A stretch of DNA of 64,000 nucleotides, taken from Halochromatium roseum (GTDB lineage: Bacteria > Pseudomonadota > Gammaproteobacteria > Chromatiales > Chromatiaceae). Shown in pieces: positions 30,301-37,880 of the stretch. The notes below the pieces were generated by a model, which saw only the letters and a list, made by a program, of their open reading frames with translations, had not been told where the DNA came from and made no database searches. The number at the start of each line of letters is the position of its first letter. Position 1 is the stretch's first letter. The stretch lies in contig NZ_NHSH01000072.1 of assembly GCF_016653315.1 (NCBI RefSeq), forward strand, positions 124,001 to 188,000. The letters run 5' to 3'. The position numbers and the translations under genes are program-made.

Positions 30301-30970
30301 GGCCGCTGTTGATGCAGACGCGCACCTCGTGGGCATCAAAATCATCCGCAGCGAGGAAGGCGACATCGTTGGTCGCCACCACCGGCACACCTTTCGCCAG
30401 CGCTAGCTCCACGCTCAGCTCGACACAGCGCTCCTCGTCCTCGCGCCCGGTGCGGATCAGCTCGAGATAGTAGCGATCACCGAAGGCGGCTTGCCACTCG
30501 TCCAGCAGGCGCTCGGCGTCGTCCTGATAACCGCTGAGTAGGGCGCGCTGGACATCGCCCCCGCTGCCGCCTGAGAGCGCGATCAGCCCGTCGGCGGCCT
30601 CGAGCACCCAGGCGCGCTCAACCTGTGCGATGCCATCCTGCTGGCCCTGAGTGTAGGCACGCGAGATCAGTTGTGTCAGCGCCCTGTAGCCGTGATCCTC
30701 ATGCACCAGCAGGACCAGTCGATGCGGCTTACTCGGATCAGCCGGATTGCGCACCGCCAACTCGCTGCCGACGATCGGCTTGACGCCAGCGGCCAACGCG
30801 GCCTTGTAGAAGCGCACCAGGCAGAAGAGATTCGACTGGTCAGTGACCGCAACCGCAGGCATCCCAGCGGCAACCGCCGCCTTCGCCAACGGCTTGATCC
30901 GCACTAGGCCATCGACAAGCGAGTACTCGGTATGCAGATGAAGATGGACGAAACCAGGCTCCGGCGACAA
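27311..30970 (-). CDS. dnaE: DNA polymerase III alpha subunit
   Basis: Replicative polymerase catalytic subunit, 1219 residues (E. coli 1160). The PHP domain opens with FVHLHLHTEYSLVDGLV. The polymerase active site includes PDFDVDFCMDRRDEVIDYV with two catalytic Asp residues, and GPGRGSGAGSLVAYAL. The finger/thumb region shows FGYN-type FAGYGFNKSHSAAYA. A helix-hairpin-helix and an OB domain follow (RMATVTLDDRTGRIEATIF). The final roughly 25 residues are an Ala/Gly/Thr-rich tail without counterpart in E. coli. TTG start is supported by GGAG 7 bases upstream. Encoded alone here, divergent from the chemosensory operon. Confidence 0.96.
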   Translation of the reverse strand: MSPEPGFVHLHLHTEYSLVDGLVRIKPLAKAAVAAGMPAVAVTDQSNLFCLVRFYKAALAAGVKPIVGSELAVRNPADPSKPHRLVLLVHEDHGYRALTQLISRAYTQGQQDGIAQVERAWVLEAADGLIALSGGSGGDVQRALLSGYQDDAERLLDEWQAAFGDRYYLELIRTGREDEERCVELSVELALAKGVPVVATNDVAFLAADDFDAHEVRVCINSGHTLDDPRRPRRHSPQQYLRTPEEMAELFADLPEALENSVEIAKRCNLDLRLGETFLPDSPVPDGLSIDEHLAAESRAGLEWRLDRTFDRKAPAFAEQRRVYDERLQLELDVICQMGFPGYFLIVADFIRWAKDNGIPVGPGRGSGAGSLVAYALKITDLDPIEHELLFERFLNPERVSMPDFDVDFCMDRRDEVIDYVAGKYGREAVSQIITFGTMAAKAVVRDVGRVLGHPYGFVDKIAKMVPFELKMTLDKALEESPDLAAAYKDDEAVTGIIDMARKLEGIARNAGKHAGGVVIAPTKLTDFAPLYCEPDGHNLVTQYDKDDVEQAGLVKFDFLGLRTLTIIDWALKTINAERQAKGEAPLDINLIDPHDADAFKLLKSCQTTAVFQLESRGMKELIRKLQPDSFEDMTALVALFRPGPLQSGMVDDFCDRKHGRADVAYPHPDLEPILKPTYGVILYQEQVMQIAQVLAGYSLGGADLLRRAMGKKKAEEMEKQRAIFEQGATERGVDPKIATYIFDLMEKFAGYGFNKSHSAAYALVSYQTLWLKAHYPAAFMAAVLSADMDNTDKVVTLIDECRSMRLKVEPPRINRSELRFTIDGDETVVYGLGAIKGVGESAIASMLAMRQQGGPFEDLWAFCRRIDLQKANKRVLEALVRAGALDELGENRATLINRLPLALKLAEQHHAQEAAGQGDLFGALDATPSKAAALMPDPQIAAQTWPDWDQDERLLGEKETLGLYLTGHPINRYETELNAMVSQRIGRLLETAQGLGANLGPRGQDREQRTLVGLIMAIRANKTARGRMATVTLDDRTGRIEATIFPELFEQVRHVLVPDAIIAVTGNLRPDNFTNGWTLTATEVRTLAEARTKLADHLALRLDLSDPVAHAGGAEVLQALATALEASRLETGLPVLLEYRCPEAAVTMQLGARWRVEPTDALLKQLRQLLGNDAAVEVVYQRRLKRRIAGPKLPQPLTGSHAATGSTAGVAAGAEAAA

Positions 30971-31317
30971 GAGGCACTCCGAGTGGTGACAAGACGAAAG
31001 GGCGCCCTAGTCTAACGATTCATCACCAGCGATTCATCACCAGGGTGTCGCCGACCGAACAGCGCAAAGCGAGCGTCTGCAACCGAGCCGGCGCATTGGG
31101 CCATCAGCCCGGTGGCCCCTGATCAGCAGGCGGTTGAGGCGCTCGCGGCCGGCCTTCAAACAGCTGTTGGAAAGTGCGAAAGATGTGAGCAGCCTCACGG
31201 CAAGCACCACAATAACCCTGATACGATTCATCGGCGGCGGCGCTGCAACTCCGGCGATTAAGCGCGACAAAACAACGCCTCAGAAACCTATTCCGACCAT
31301 CCGTCTAGGAAACCGCT
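30971..31317. other. Intergenic region between dnaE and the chemosensory operon
   Basis: About 350 bp separating divergent transcription units, so it should carry both promoters. I see no clear -35/-10 pair, no sigma-28 or sigma-54 consensus and no gene. An exact 14-bp tandem duplication lies at 31016-31043. Confidence 0.5.
31016..31043. repeat. Exact 14-bp tandem duplication
   Basis: CGATTCATCACCAG occurs twice directly adjacent, upstream of dnaE. Confidence 0.9.
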
Positions 31318-33243
31318 ATGGCACTCGTTAAGAAAAATCCCGATAGCCCTTCTGCCTCCGCAGGCACCCAGGAGAGCCGCGGCAGCCAAGCCGTTGCGAC
31401 CCGCGAGGCGGAAGCCCAGCGCAAACGGGCTCGCACCCTGGCCAAGCAGCAGCAAGCCGCCGAGCGCATTGCCTCAGCGACCGCGCAGCTGGCTTCGGGC
31501 GTCAACGAGGCAGCCTCAGCGGCCGAACAGCTAAAGCGTTCTTCCGACCAGATCGCCTCCGGTGCCGAGCAGGCATCGGGCGCCTCGCAGGAATCCCTGA
31601 CCGCCTTCAAGCAGGTCACCACCGCCCTGACCCATCAGCTGCAGAATGCCGAGGGTGCTCAGACCAAGGTGGAGTCCCTGAAAGCGCTGATCGTAAACGT
31701 CGGCGAGGAGATCGAGACCTTCATCAATAACGTGCGCACCAGCGCCGAGCGCCAAGGCGAGTCGGTGAAGATGGTCTCCGAACTCGAGCAGCAGGCCTCG
31801 AATATCGGCGACATCGTCAACGCCGTGGTACGCATTGCCGATCAGACCAACCTGCTGGCATTGAATGCCGCCATCGAAGCCGCTCGCGCTGGCAATCACG
31901 GCAAGGGCTTCGCGGTTGTTGCCGACGAGGTGCGCACCCTTGCCGAGACCTCGGAGAAGAGCGCCAAGCAGATTCAGGATCTCGTCGGTCAGATCCAAAC
32001 CGAGGTCAAGCAGATCTCCGAAGGCATCAACGCCTCGGCGGCCAAGGTTAAAACAGAGGCTGAGAACGGTCAGCAGATCAACGAGCAGCTGACGCAGATC
32101 CAGCAAGATTCCGCGGAGGTCACTGCCGCAATCCAAGAGATCGCAGCCGGTGCGCAGCAGTCGGAGATGGCCACCAAACAAGCGCTTCAGGGCACCGAGG
32201 AGATCGCCACCGCCGCTGAGGAGCAGTCTTCTGCGGCCGAAGAAACGGCAAAGACGGTCGCCGAGCAGACCCAAGCCTTGGGCCAGTGCGAGCAGGCCGC
32301 ACAAAACCTCTCAGATCTCGCCGAGGAGCTGAGAAGCTCAACCGACATCAGCAAGAGCGCTGAGGAAGTGGCCTCGGCGGCCGAGGAGCTGTCTTCAGCG
32401 GTACAAGAGATCAACCGCTCCAGCGCGCAGATCTCCGAGGCCATCGAGCAAATCCGCAAGAGCGCTCAGTTGCAGTCCTCGGCGACCGAGCAGTCCGCCA
32501 CCGCTGTTGCGCAGATTGAAAAGGGCATCGAGATCTCCAAGCAGCGGGCAACGGCTGCTGATGAGAAGATCCGCGTCATCACCGAACTGCTCAAGACCAA
32601 CCAGAACAGCGTCGAGAGCCTGGTCAACGGCGTCGCCGAGTCGGCTGACTCCGCCCGGGAAAGCCTGCGCCAGATCAAAAACCTGGAGCTGGTCTCGCGC
32701 AATATCGACAAGATCGTCGATGCCATCTCCACGGTCTCGATACAGACCAACATGCTCGCCGTCAACGGCTCCATTGAGGCCGCTCGAGCTGGTGAATTCG
32801 GCAAGGGGTTCGTGGTCGTGGCGACCGATATCCGCAACCTCGCCCATGACTCAGCCGAGAATGCCGACCGCATCAAAGATTTGGTCAAGGCCGTGCAGGA
32901 TCAGATCGACACGGTCTGGCGCGACCTTGAGGACAACATCAACACGGCCAATGCCGAGGCGCAAAAAGCGCGCTCCATCACCACCGGCCTGGTGAGCGCC
33001 GAGACCGATGTCGCCGCGGTGCAGAAGAGCACCGTCGATGTACTCGATGCCGCCACCGAGATCGCCGCCTCCATTAGCCAGGTGAAGACCGGCGTCGAAC
33101 AGATCTCCGCGGCAGCCGAAGAGGCAGAGAAGGCCGCCGCCGAGGCTGCCTCAGCCGCGACCGAGCAATCACAGGGCGCCGAGGAGTTGGCCGCCGCGAT
33201 CGAAGAGATCGCCTCGCTCGCCGATGAGCTGCAGAGCGTCTGA
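31318..33243 (+). CDS. Soluble methyl-accepting chemotaxis protein with two signalling tips
   Basis: First gene of the chemosensory/stressosome operon. 641 residues, no transmembrane segment and no PAS, GAF or other sensor domain. The N-terminus is Lys/Arg/Ala-rich helix. It contains two complete receptor hairpin tips. The first is near 165-215 ([20 protein letters not shown], then [14 protein letters not shown]). The second is near 465-510 ([19 protein letters not shown], then [13 protein letters not shown]). Both keep the Gln-Thr-Asn and Glu-Ala-Ala-Arg-Ala-Gly contacts used for CheA/CheW binding. Glu/Gln-rich helices such as [12 protein letters not shown] could be CheR/CheB methylation sites. 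This looks like two MCP signalling domains fused in tandem. How it gets input is not visible; a partner protein or cytoplasmic array position is inferred. Confidence 0.9.
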   Translation: MALVKKNPDSPSASAGTQESRGSQAVATREAEAQRKRARTLAKQQQAAERIASATAQLASGVNEAASAAEQLKRSSDQIASGAEQASGASQESLTAFKQVTTALTHQLQNAEGAQTKVESLKALIVNVGEEIETFINNVRTSAERQGESVKMVSELEQQASNIGDIVNAVVRIADQTNLLALNAAIEAARAGNHGKGFAVVADEVRTLAETSEKSAKQIQDLVGQIQTEVKQISEGINASAAKVKTEAENGQQINEQLTQIQQDSAEVTAAIQEIAAGAQQSEMATKQALQGTEEIATAAEEQSSAAEETAKTVAEQTQALGQCEQAAQNLSDLAEELRSSTDISKSAEEVASAAEELSSAVQEINRSSAQISEAIEQIRKSAQLQSSATEQSATAVAQIEKGIEISKQRATAADEKIRVITELLKTNQNSVESLVNGVAESADSARESLRQIKNLELVSRNIDKIVDAISTVSIQTNMLAVNGSIEAARAGEFGKGFVVVATDIRNLAHDSAENADRIKDLVKAVQDQIDTVWRDLEDNINTANAEAQKARSITTGLVSAETDVAAVQKSTVDVLDAATEIAASISQVKTGVEQISAAAEEAEKAAAEAASAATEQSQGAEELAAAIEEIASLADELQSV

Positions 33244-33272
33244 GTGCCACCACCGTCTTGCCGGAGATCCAC

Positions 33273-34910
33273 ATGACCAACGACACGGTCACTACCTCAC
33301 CGCCTGCCGTCGGCAGTGACGCTCAGTCGCCAACCCTGGATACCGAATCCGCGGTGCGCCAATTCGTCATCTTCGTCTGTGGCAGTGAGGTGTTCGGGGT
33401 CGACATGGCCCCAGTCCAGGAAATCATCCGCGTGCCTGATGTGGTGCGCGTACCGCTCGGGCCTGGCTCGCTGCTGGGCCTGGCTAATCTGCGCGGCAAG
33501 GTCTTGCCGATCATCAGTCTGCGCGACCTGTTCGGCTTCGATGAGCGCGATAACGATGATGCCTCGCGTGCCCTCGTCATCGATCTTGGGCAGCCACTCG
33601 GGTTCGTCGTCGATCGCGTCAGCAGTGTCGTTGCGGTCGAGCCAGAACAGATCGAAGACGTCACTGGGCTCAGTACCACTGTCAACACCGAGATGCTCTC
33701 GGGCCTGCTGAAGAACGTAGGCGGCTTCGAGATGGTCATGGTGATGGACTTCAAGCGCCTGATCGGCCTCGAACTGACCGAAATCGATCAACTTGAGGCG
33801 GCCGCCGTGGCCAACGCCACCAGCTTGGGCGAGGATGGAGCTGCGCGCGAGGAGACCGACGCCACCCAGGATGAGCTTCAGCTGGTCAGCTTCCAGGTCG
33901 CCGAGCAGGAATATGCGATCCCCATCGAGCATACACAGGAGATCGTTCAACTCCCTGAGCACATCGTGAAGGTGCCGCGCACCGAATCGCATGTGCTGGG
34001 CCTGATGAACCTGCGCAATCGCCTGTTGCCGCTGGTCTCCCTGCGCTGCCTGCTCGAACTGCCTGTGCGCAACGCCGACGAGCATAGCCGCATCGTGGTG
34101 GTGCGCCTCGGCAATGTGACGGTGGGCTTGGTGATGGACAGCGTCAATGAGGTGCTGCGGGTTCCCACCTCGGTCGTCGAACCGATGCCAGCCTTGTTGG
34201 CCGTGAGCGGCAATCTGCAGGAGATCACCGAGATCTGCCGGCTTGGCGAGGACGGCAGGCGGCTGGTCTCGATCATCTCGATCCGCAATCTGTTCCGACA
34301 TTCAGCCATTCAAGAGGCCTTGGACAGCGTGAGTATGATGCAAGCATCCGATGACCCGACGCACGACCCAAGCGCCGATCTCACCGGACGCAACGAAAAG
34401 GCTGGTCAGCGTGATGACGAAGAGCAGGTGGTGGTATTCCGGCTCGATAAGGAAGAGTTTGGCGTCCCCATCGCAAGCGTGCAGGAGATCGTGCGTGTCC
34501 CCGATGAGCTGACCCATGTGCCGAAGGCGCCGGCCTTCGTCGAGGGCGTGATCAATCTGCGCGGCTCGGTGCTGCCGGTAATCGATCAGCGCCGACGTCT
34601 TGGCCTGCCCGCGGTCGAGCACAATGATCGCCAACGCATCATGGTGTTTCTCCTCGACGGGGTGCGCATCGGGTTCATCGTCGATCTGGTCACCGAGGTG
34701 CTGAAGATCCCCCAGGCCGCGATCGAGCCAGCCCCGCATCTGTCTGCAGAGCAAGCCATGCTCATCAATCGCGTAGCCAACATGCAGCAGCAACAGCGCC
34801 TGATCCAGTTGCTCGATCCCACGCACCTGATCGCCCATGAGCAGCGCCGCGAGTTGGCCGGACTGACCACTCATCCCGAGCAGCTAGAGGTCGCCGTGAC
34901 TGAAGCATGA
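33273..34910 (+). CDS. Triple CheW-domain coupling protein
   Basis: Scaffold protein linking receptors to CheA. Three CheW domains in one 545-residue chain: about 30-170 (FGVDMAPVQEIIRVP, LANLRGKVLPIISLRDLFG), about 215-345 (YAIPIEHTQEIVQLPE, LMNLRNRLLPLVSLR) and about 385-530 (FGVPIASVQEIVRVPDEL, VINLRGSVLPVIDQRRRLG). Charged linkers join them. Each domain keeps the NLR-plus-hydrophobic strand used to contact CheA and receptors. Start at ATG 33273 because GGAG lies 7 bases before it. The first gene ends 29 bp upstream. A protein with three coupling domains could cross-link array units, possibly matching the dual-tip receptor next door; that link is inference. Confidence 0.92.
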   Translation: MTNDTVTTSPPAVGSDAQSPTLDTESAVRQFVIFVCGSEVFGVDMAPVQEIIRVPDVVRVPLGPGSLLGLANLRGKVLPIISLRDLFGFDERDNDDASRALVIDLGQPLGFVVDRVSSVVAVEPEQIEDVTGLSTTVNTEMLSGLLKNVGGFEMVMVMDFKRLIGLELTEIDQLEAAAVANATSLGEDGAAREETDATQDELQLVSFQVAEQEYAIPIEHTQEIVQLPEHIVKVPRTESHVLGLMNLRNRLLPLVSLRCLLELPVRNADEHSRIVVVRLGNVTVGLVMDSVNEVLRVPTSVVEPMPALLAVSGNLQEITEICRLGEDGRRLVSIISIRNLFRHSAIQEALDSVSMMQASDDPTHDPSADLTGRNEKAGQRDDEEQVVVFRLDKEEFGVPIASVQEIVRVPDELTHVPKAPAFVEGVINLRGSVLPVIDQRRRLGLPAVEHNDRQRIMVFLLDGVRIGFIVDLVTEVLKIPQAAIEPAPHLSAEQAMLINRVANMQQQQRLIQLLDPTHLIAHEQRRELAGLTTHPEQLEVAVTEA

Positions 34911-34920
34911 GGGGCTAGCC

Positions 34921-36006
34921 GTGATCAAGCTGCTGATCGTTGATGATTCGGCGCTGATGCGCCGTCAGCTCAAGACCATCTTCCAGGCCGAGGGCGACTT
35001 CGTGATCGAGGTCGCCCGCAACGGCGAGGAGGCAGTCGAGCTGAACAAGCGGTTTGAGCCCGATATCATCACGCTCGACATCAACATGCCGCAGATGGAC
35101 GGACTCACCGCGCTGTCCCTGCTCATGGCCGAGCGTCCGGTGCCGGTAGTGATGGTCTCCTCACTGACCGAAAAGGGCGCCATCTCCACCTTCGAGGCGC
35201 TCAACCTTGGGGCGGTGGATTACATCCCGAAGCCAGACGGCACCATCTCGCTATCGATCACCGAGATCGAGGAGGAGATCATCGCCAAGGTGCGCGCCGC
35301 GGCTGGCGCACACCTGAAGAAGTCGCGCGGGCTCGCAGCCCGCATCCGAGGCGATCTGAGCGTCTCCAAGGTGACCGGAGCAGCGCCACCCAAGCGCTCG
35401 ACGCTACGGGTGGAGCAAGGCGCTCGCAACGACGGCCTGGTCATCATCGGCGTCTCTACCGGCGGCCCGCGCACCTTGGAAGACATCCTGCCGCAGTTGC
35501 CGGGCGATTTTCCCTGGCCAGTCTTGGTCGCGCAGCACATGCCTCCGAGCTTCACGCGACCGTTTGCGGAGCGCATCAATCAGCTGTGCGCGCTGGATGT
35601 GTTCGAATTGCAGCGACCGATGCCACTCGAGCCGGGCAAGATCTGCATCGGACGCGGCGGCGCGGACATGGTGGTGATGCGCCGAGCCAACCGGCTCATG
35701 GTCAGCACCCGCCCGGAGTCAGTTCAACATCTCTGGCATCCGTCGGTCGAACTCCTCGGCGAATCCGTGCTCCAGCATTGCGAGCCGCAGCGGGTCATCG
35801 GCGTCCTGCTCACCGGCATGGGCTACGATGGCGCTGAAGCCTTCGCCGAACTCAAACGTCGTGGCGCAAGGACCATCGCCGAATCCGAACAGACCGCCGT
35901 CGTCTTTGGCATGCCGGCGGAATTGATCAAGCGTGGTGGCGCGACCAAGGTGTTGCCGATGGAACGTGTCGCCGAACAGATCATGCAGTGGGTCAACGCC
36001 GGCTAA
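34921..36006 (+). CDS. cheB: CheB: protein-glutamate methylesterase/response regulator
   Basis: Receptor demethylase and deamidase controlled by phosphorylation. N-terminal receiver with Asp8/Asp9 acid pocket, phospho-acceptor Asp53 in TLDINMPQMDG and switch Ser in VMVSSLTEKG. The C-terminal esterase has catalytic Ser179 (GVSTGG), His in VAQHMPP and Asp in LLTGMGYDGA. 361 residues, standard architecture. GTG start with GAGG about 9 bases upstream; 10 bp after the CheW gene. Together with cheR two genes on, it gives the pathway a methylation-based adaptation system. Confidence 0.95.
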   Translation: MIKLLIVDDSALMRRQLKTIFQAEGDFVIEVARNGEEAVELNKRFEPDIITLDINMPQMDGLTALSLLMAERPVPVVMVSSLTEKGAISTFEALNLGAVDYIPKPDGTISLSITEIEEEIIAKVRAAAGAHLKKSRGLAARIRGDLSVSKVTGAAPPKRSTLRVEQGARNDGLVIIGVSTGGPRTLEDILPQLPGDFPWPVLVAQHMPPSFTRPFAERINQLCALDVFELQRPMPLEPGKICIGRGGADMVVMRRANRLMVSTRPESVQHLWHPSVELLGESVLQHCEPQRVIGVLLTGMGYDGAEAFAELKRRGARTIAESEQTAVVFGMPAELIKRGGATKVLPMERVAEQIMQWVNAG

Positions 36007-36031
36007 TCCACGAGGCCAAGGCACGCAGATT

Positions 36032-36664
36032 ATGGGACTCAAGAAGGGCAAACCGACACCGGAGACCGATATCCCCGGCGAGCGCCATCAGGCACGCGAT
36101 CTAGATGGCCTGCTGCAGGCCTTGCACGCGGATGAGCCGATGGCGCGGCGCTGGGCGGCGCGCGATCTAGCCGCTCATCCCGAGGCGACCGCCGACCTTG
36201 TCAAGCAACTGCGCCGCGAACCAGAAAACAGTGTTCGCCAGGTCATCCTGAGTTCGCTGACCAACATTGGCAATGAGGCCGCCATTCAGGGACTGATCGA
36301 CTGCCTCTATCTGGAGGATGCGATGCTGCGCAATGCAGCCATTGATGTGCTGAAGGAATTACCCGATCAGGTCGCGCCCTTTATGGGCCGTCTGCTTCAA
36401 GACCCCGATCCTGATGTGCGCATCTTCGCTGTCGACGTGCTCGAGTCTCTGCGACATCCGCGCGTCGAGGAATGGCTCATCGAGGTCATCAGCCAAGATG
36501 CCCATGTGAATGTCTGCGCCACCGCGGTTGACCTGCTCGGCGAGGTCGGCAGCGACCAGGCCAAGACCGCCCTGTTGTCGCTGAAACAGCGCTTTGCCGA
36601 TGAGCCTTATATCCAATTCGCCGCTGATCTCGCGCTCAAGCGTATCGAGGCCGACGGCGCGTGA
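36032..36664 (+). CDS. HEAT-repeat protein of the chemosensory operon
   Basis: 210 residues, almost entirely helical pairs of HEAT type: ARRWAARDLAAHPEAT, SVRQVILSSLTNIGNEAAI, MLRNAAIDVLKELPDQVA, DVRIFAVDVLESLRHPRVEE, NVCATAVDLLGEVGSDQAK. That is about five repeats with the conserved Asp/Arg-Val-Arg positions. It is a protein-binding scaffold and has no catalytic residues. It is inserted between cheB and cheR and its stop overlaps the cheR start, so it is coupled to the methylation pair. It may hold CheR/CheB or another operon product at the array; this is inference. ATG at 36032 chosen as the first start after the cheB stop. Confidence 0.85.
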   Translation: MGLKKGKPTPETDIPGERHQARDLDGLLQALHADEPMARRWAARDLAAHPEATADLVKQLRREPENSVRQVILSSLTNIGNEAAIQGLIDCLYLEDAMLRNAAIDVLKELPDQVAPFMGRLLQDPDPDVRIFAVDVLESLRHPRVEEWLIEVISQDAHVNVCATAVDLLGEVGSDQAKTALLSLKQRFADEPYIQFAADLALKRIEADGA

Positions 36665-37509
36665 TGCCCAATCAACCGCAGATCAGCGACGAAGATTTCC
36701 AGAAGTTCCGGGAATTCTTTTATCGCAAGACGGGCATGCTGTTCGAGGACAGCAAGCGCTATTTCGTCGACAAGCGCCTACTCGATCGCATGGCCGCGAC
36801 CAACAACGAGACCTTTCGCGGCTACTTCACCATGCTGCGTTTCCAGGCCTCCGGCGCCGAATTACAGGCGCTGATCAACCTGATGACGGTGAACGAGACC
36901 TACTTCTTTCGCGAGGAGTATCAGTTTCGCTGCCTGGTCGACTCAATGCTGGCAGAGCTTGTGACCCGGCGCCCGCTGAACAAGCCGATCCGCATCTGGT
37001 CCGTGCCCTCGTCCTCTGGTGAGGAGCCCTATGGCATCGCCATGTACCTGCTCGAACACTGGCCACTGTTGCGCCAATGGGATGTTGAGATCATCTCCTC
37101 GGACATCGACACCTCGATCCTGAAGCTTGCCAAGCAGGGGCTGTATGGCGAGCGTGCGGTGCAGCATGTGCCCGAGCCCTTGTTGAAGAAGTACTTCATG
37201 CGCGTCGGTACCCAGTATCAGGTTCGCCAGACCCTGCGCGAAGCGGTCGAGTTTACCCAGGTCAATGTCAGCGACAGCGCCGACATGCGTAGCCACCGTC
37301 ATTTCGATGTCATCTTCTGTCGCAACCTGCTGATCTACTTCGATGACCTCTCGCGCAAGAAAACCGCTGAATCCTTCTACGATGCCCTGAACCCAGGCGG
37401 TTTCATCTGCCTTGGTCACTCCGAAGCCATGAGCCGCATCTCATCCTTGTTTCAGATTCGGCGATTTCCCGAAGCCATCGTCTATCAAAAACCCCTGGAG
37501 GCGAGATGA
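36661..37509 (+). CDS. cheR: CheR: chemoreceptor methyltransferase
   Basis: SAM-dependent methyltransferase for receptor glutamates. The N-terminal helical domain is FQKFREFFYRKTGMLFEDSK; the MTVNETYFFREEYQF motif is strongly family-specific. The SAM site appears as IRIWSVPSSSGEEPYGIAM (more often STGEEPYS). DVIFCRNLLIYFD is the classic post-motif strand. 282 residues. GTG 36661 or ATG 36664 may start it, overlapping the HEAT gene stop. The stop overlaps the next gene (ATGA). Confidence 0.95.
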   Translation: MMPNQPQISDEDFQKFREFFYRKTGMLFEDSKRYFVDKRLLDRMAATNNETFRGYFTMLRFQASGAELQALINLMTVNETYFFREEYQFRCLVDSMLAELVTRRPLNKPIRIWSVPSSSGEEPYGIAMYLLEHWPLLRQWDVEIISSDIDTSILKLAKQGLYGERAVQHVPEPLLKKYFMRVGTQYQVRQTLREAVEFTQVNVSDSADMRSHRHFDVIFCRNLLIYFDDLSRKKTAESFYDALNPGGFICLGHSEAMSRISSLFQIRRFPEAIVYQKPLEAR

Positions 37510-37880
37510 AGCGCATTCTGGTCATCGATGACGCTGCCACGGTTCGGCTCTATCACAGGGAAATCCTCGAAAAAGCGGGATATCAGGTCGCCGAGGCCAT
37601 CAATGGACTAGAGGCCCTAGAAAAGATCGAGGAGGCGCCCTTCGATCTGTATCTTGTTGATATCAACATGCCCAAGCTCGACGGCTACGGCTTTCTGCGC
37701 GCGCTGCGTCAGCGCGAGATGCCCCAGGCACCGGCGATCATGATCTCGACTGAATCCTCCGACAGTGATCGCCAAGCCGCCTTGGTGGCCGGCGCCAATC
37801 TCTATATCCTTAAACCGACCCGGCCTGAACACCTCCTGCCTTATGTGCAGAGCCTGCTCGGGGAGTGGCAACGGACATGA
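37506..37880 (+). CDS. CheY-like single-domain response regulator
   Basis: Receiver only, 124 residues. Acid pocket Asp8/Asp9, phospho-acceptor Asp52 (LVDINMPKLDG), switch Thr in ISTESSD and conserved Lys in ILKPTRPEH. There is no output domain, so it acts by protein contact. It overlaps cheR (ATGA, with GGAGG just upstream) and the following cheA (ATGA), and is the first of three stand-alone receivers in this operon. Confidence 0.93.
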   Translation: MKRILVIDDAATVRLYHREILEKAGYQVAEAINGLEALEKIEEAPFDLYLVDINMPKLDGYGFLRALRQREMPQAPAIMISTESSDSDRQAALVAGANLYILKPTRPEHLLPYVQSLLGEWQRT

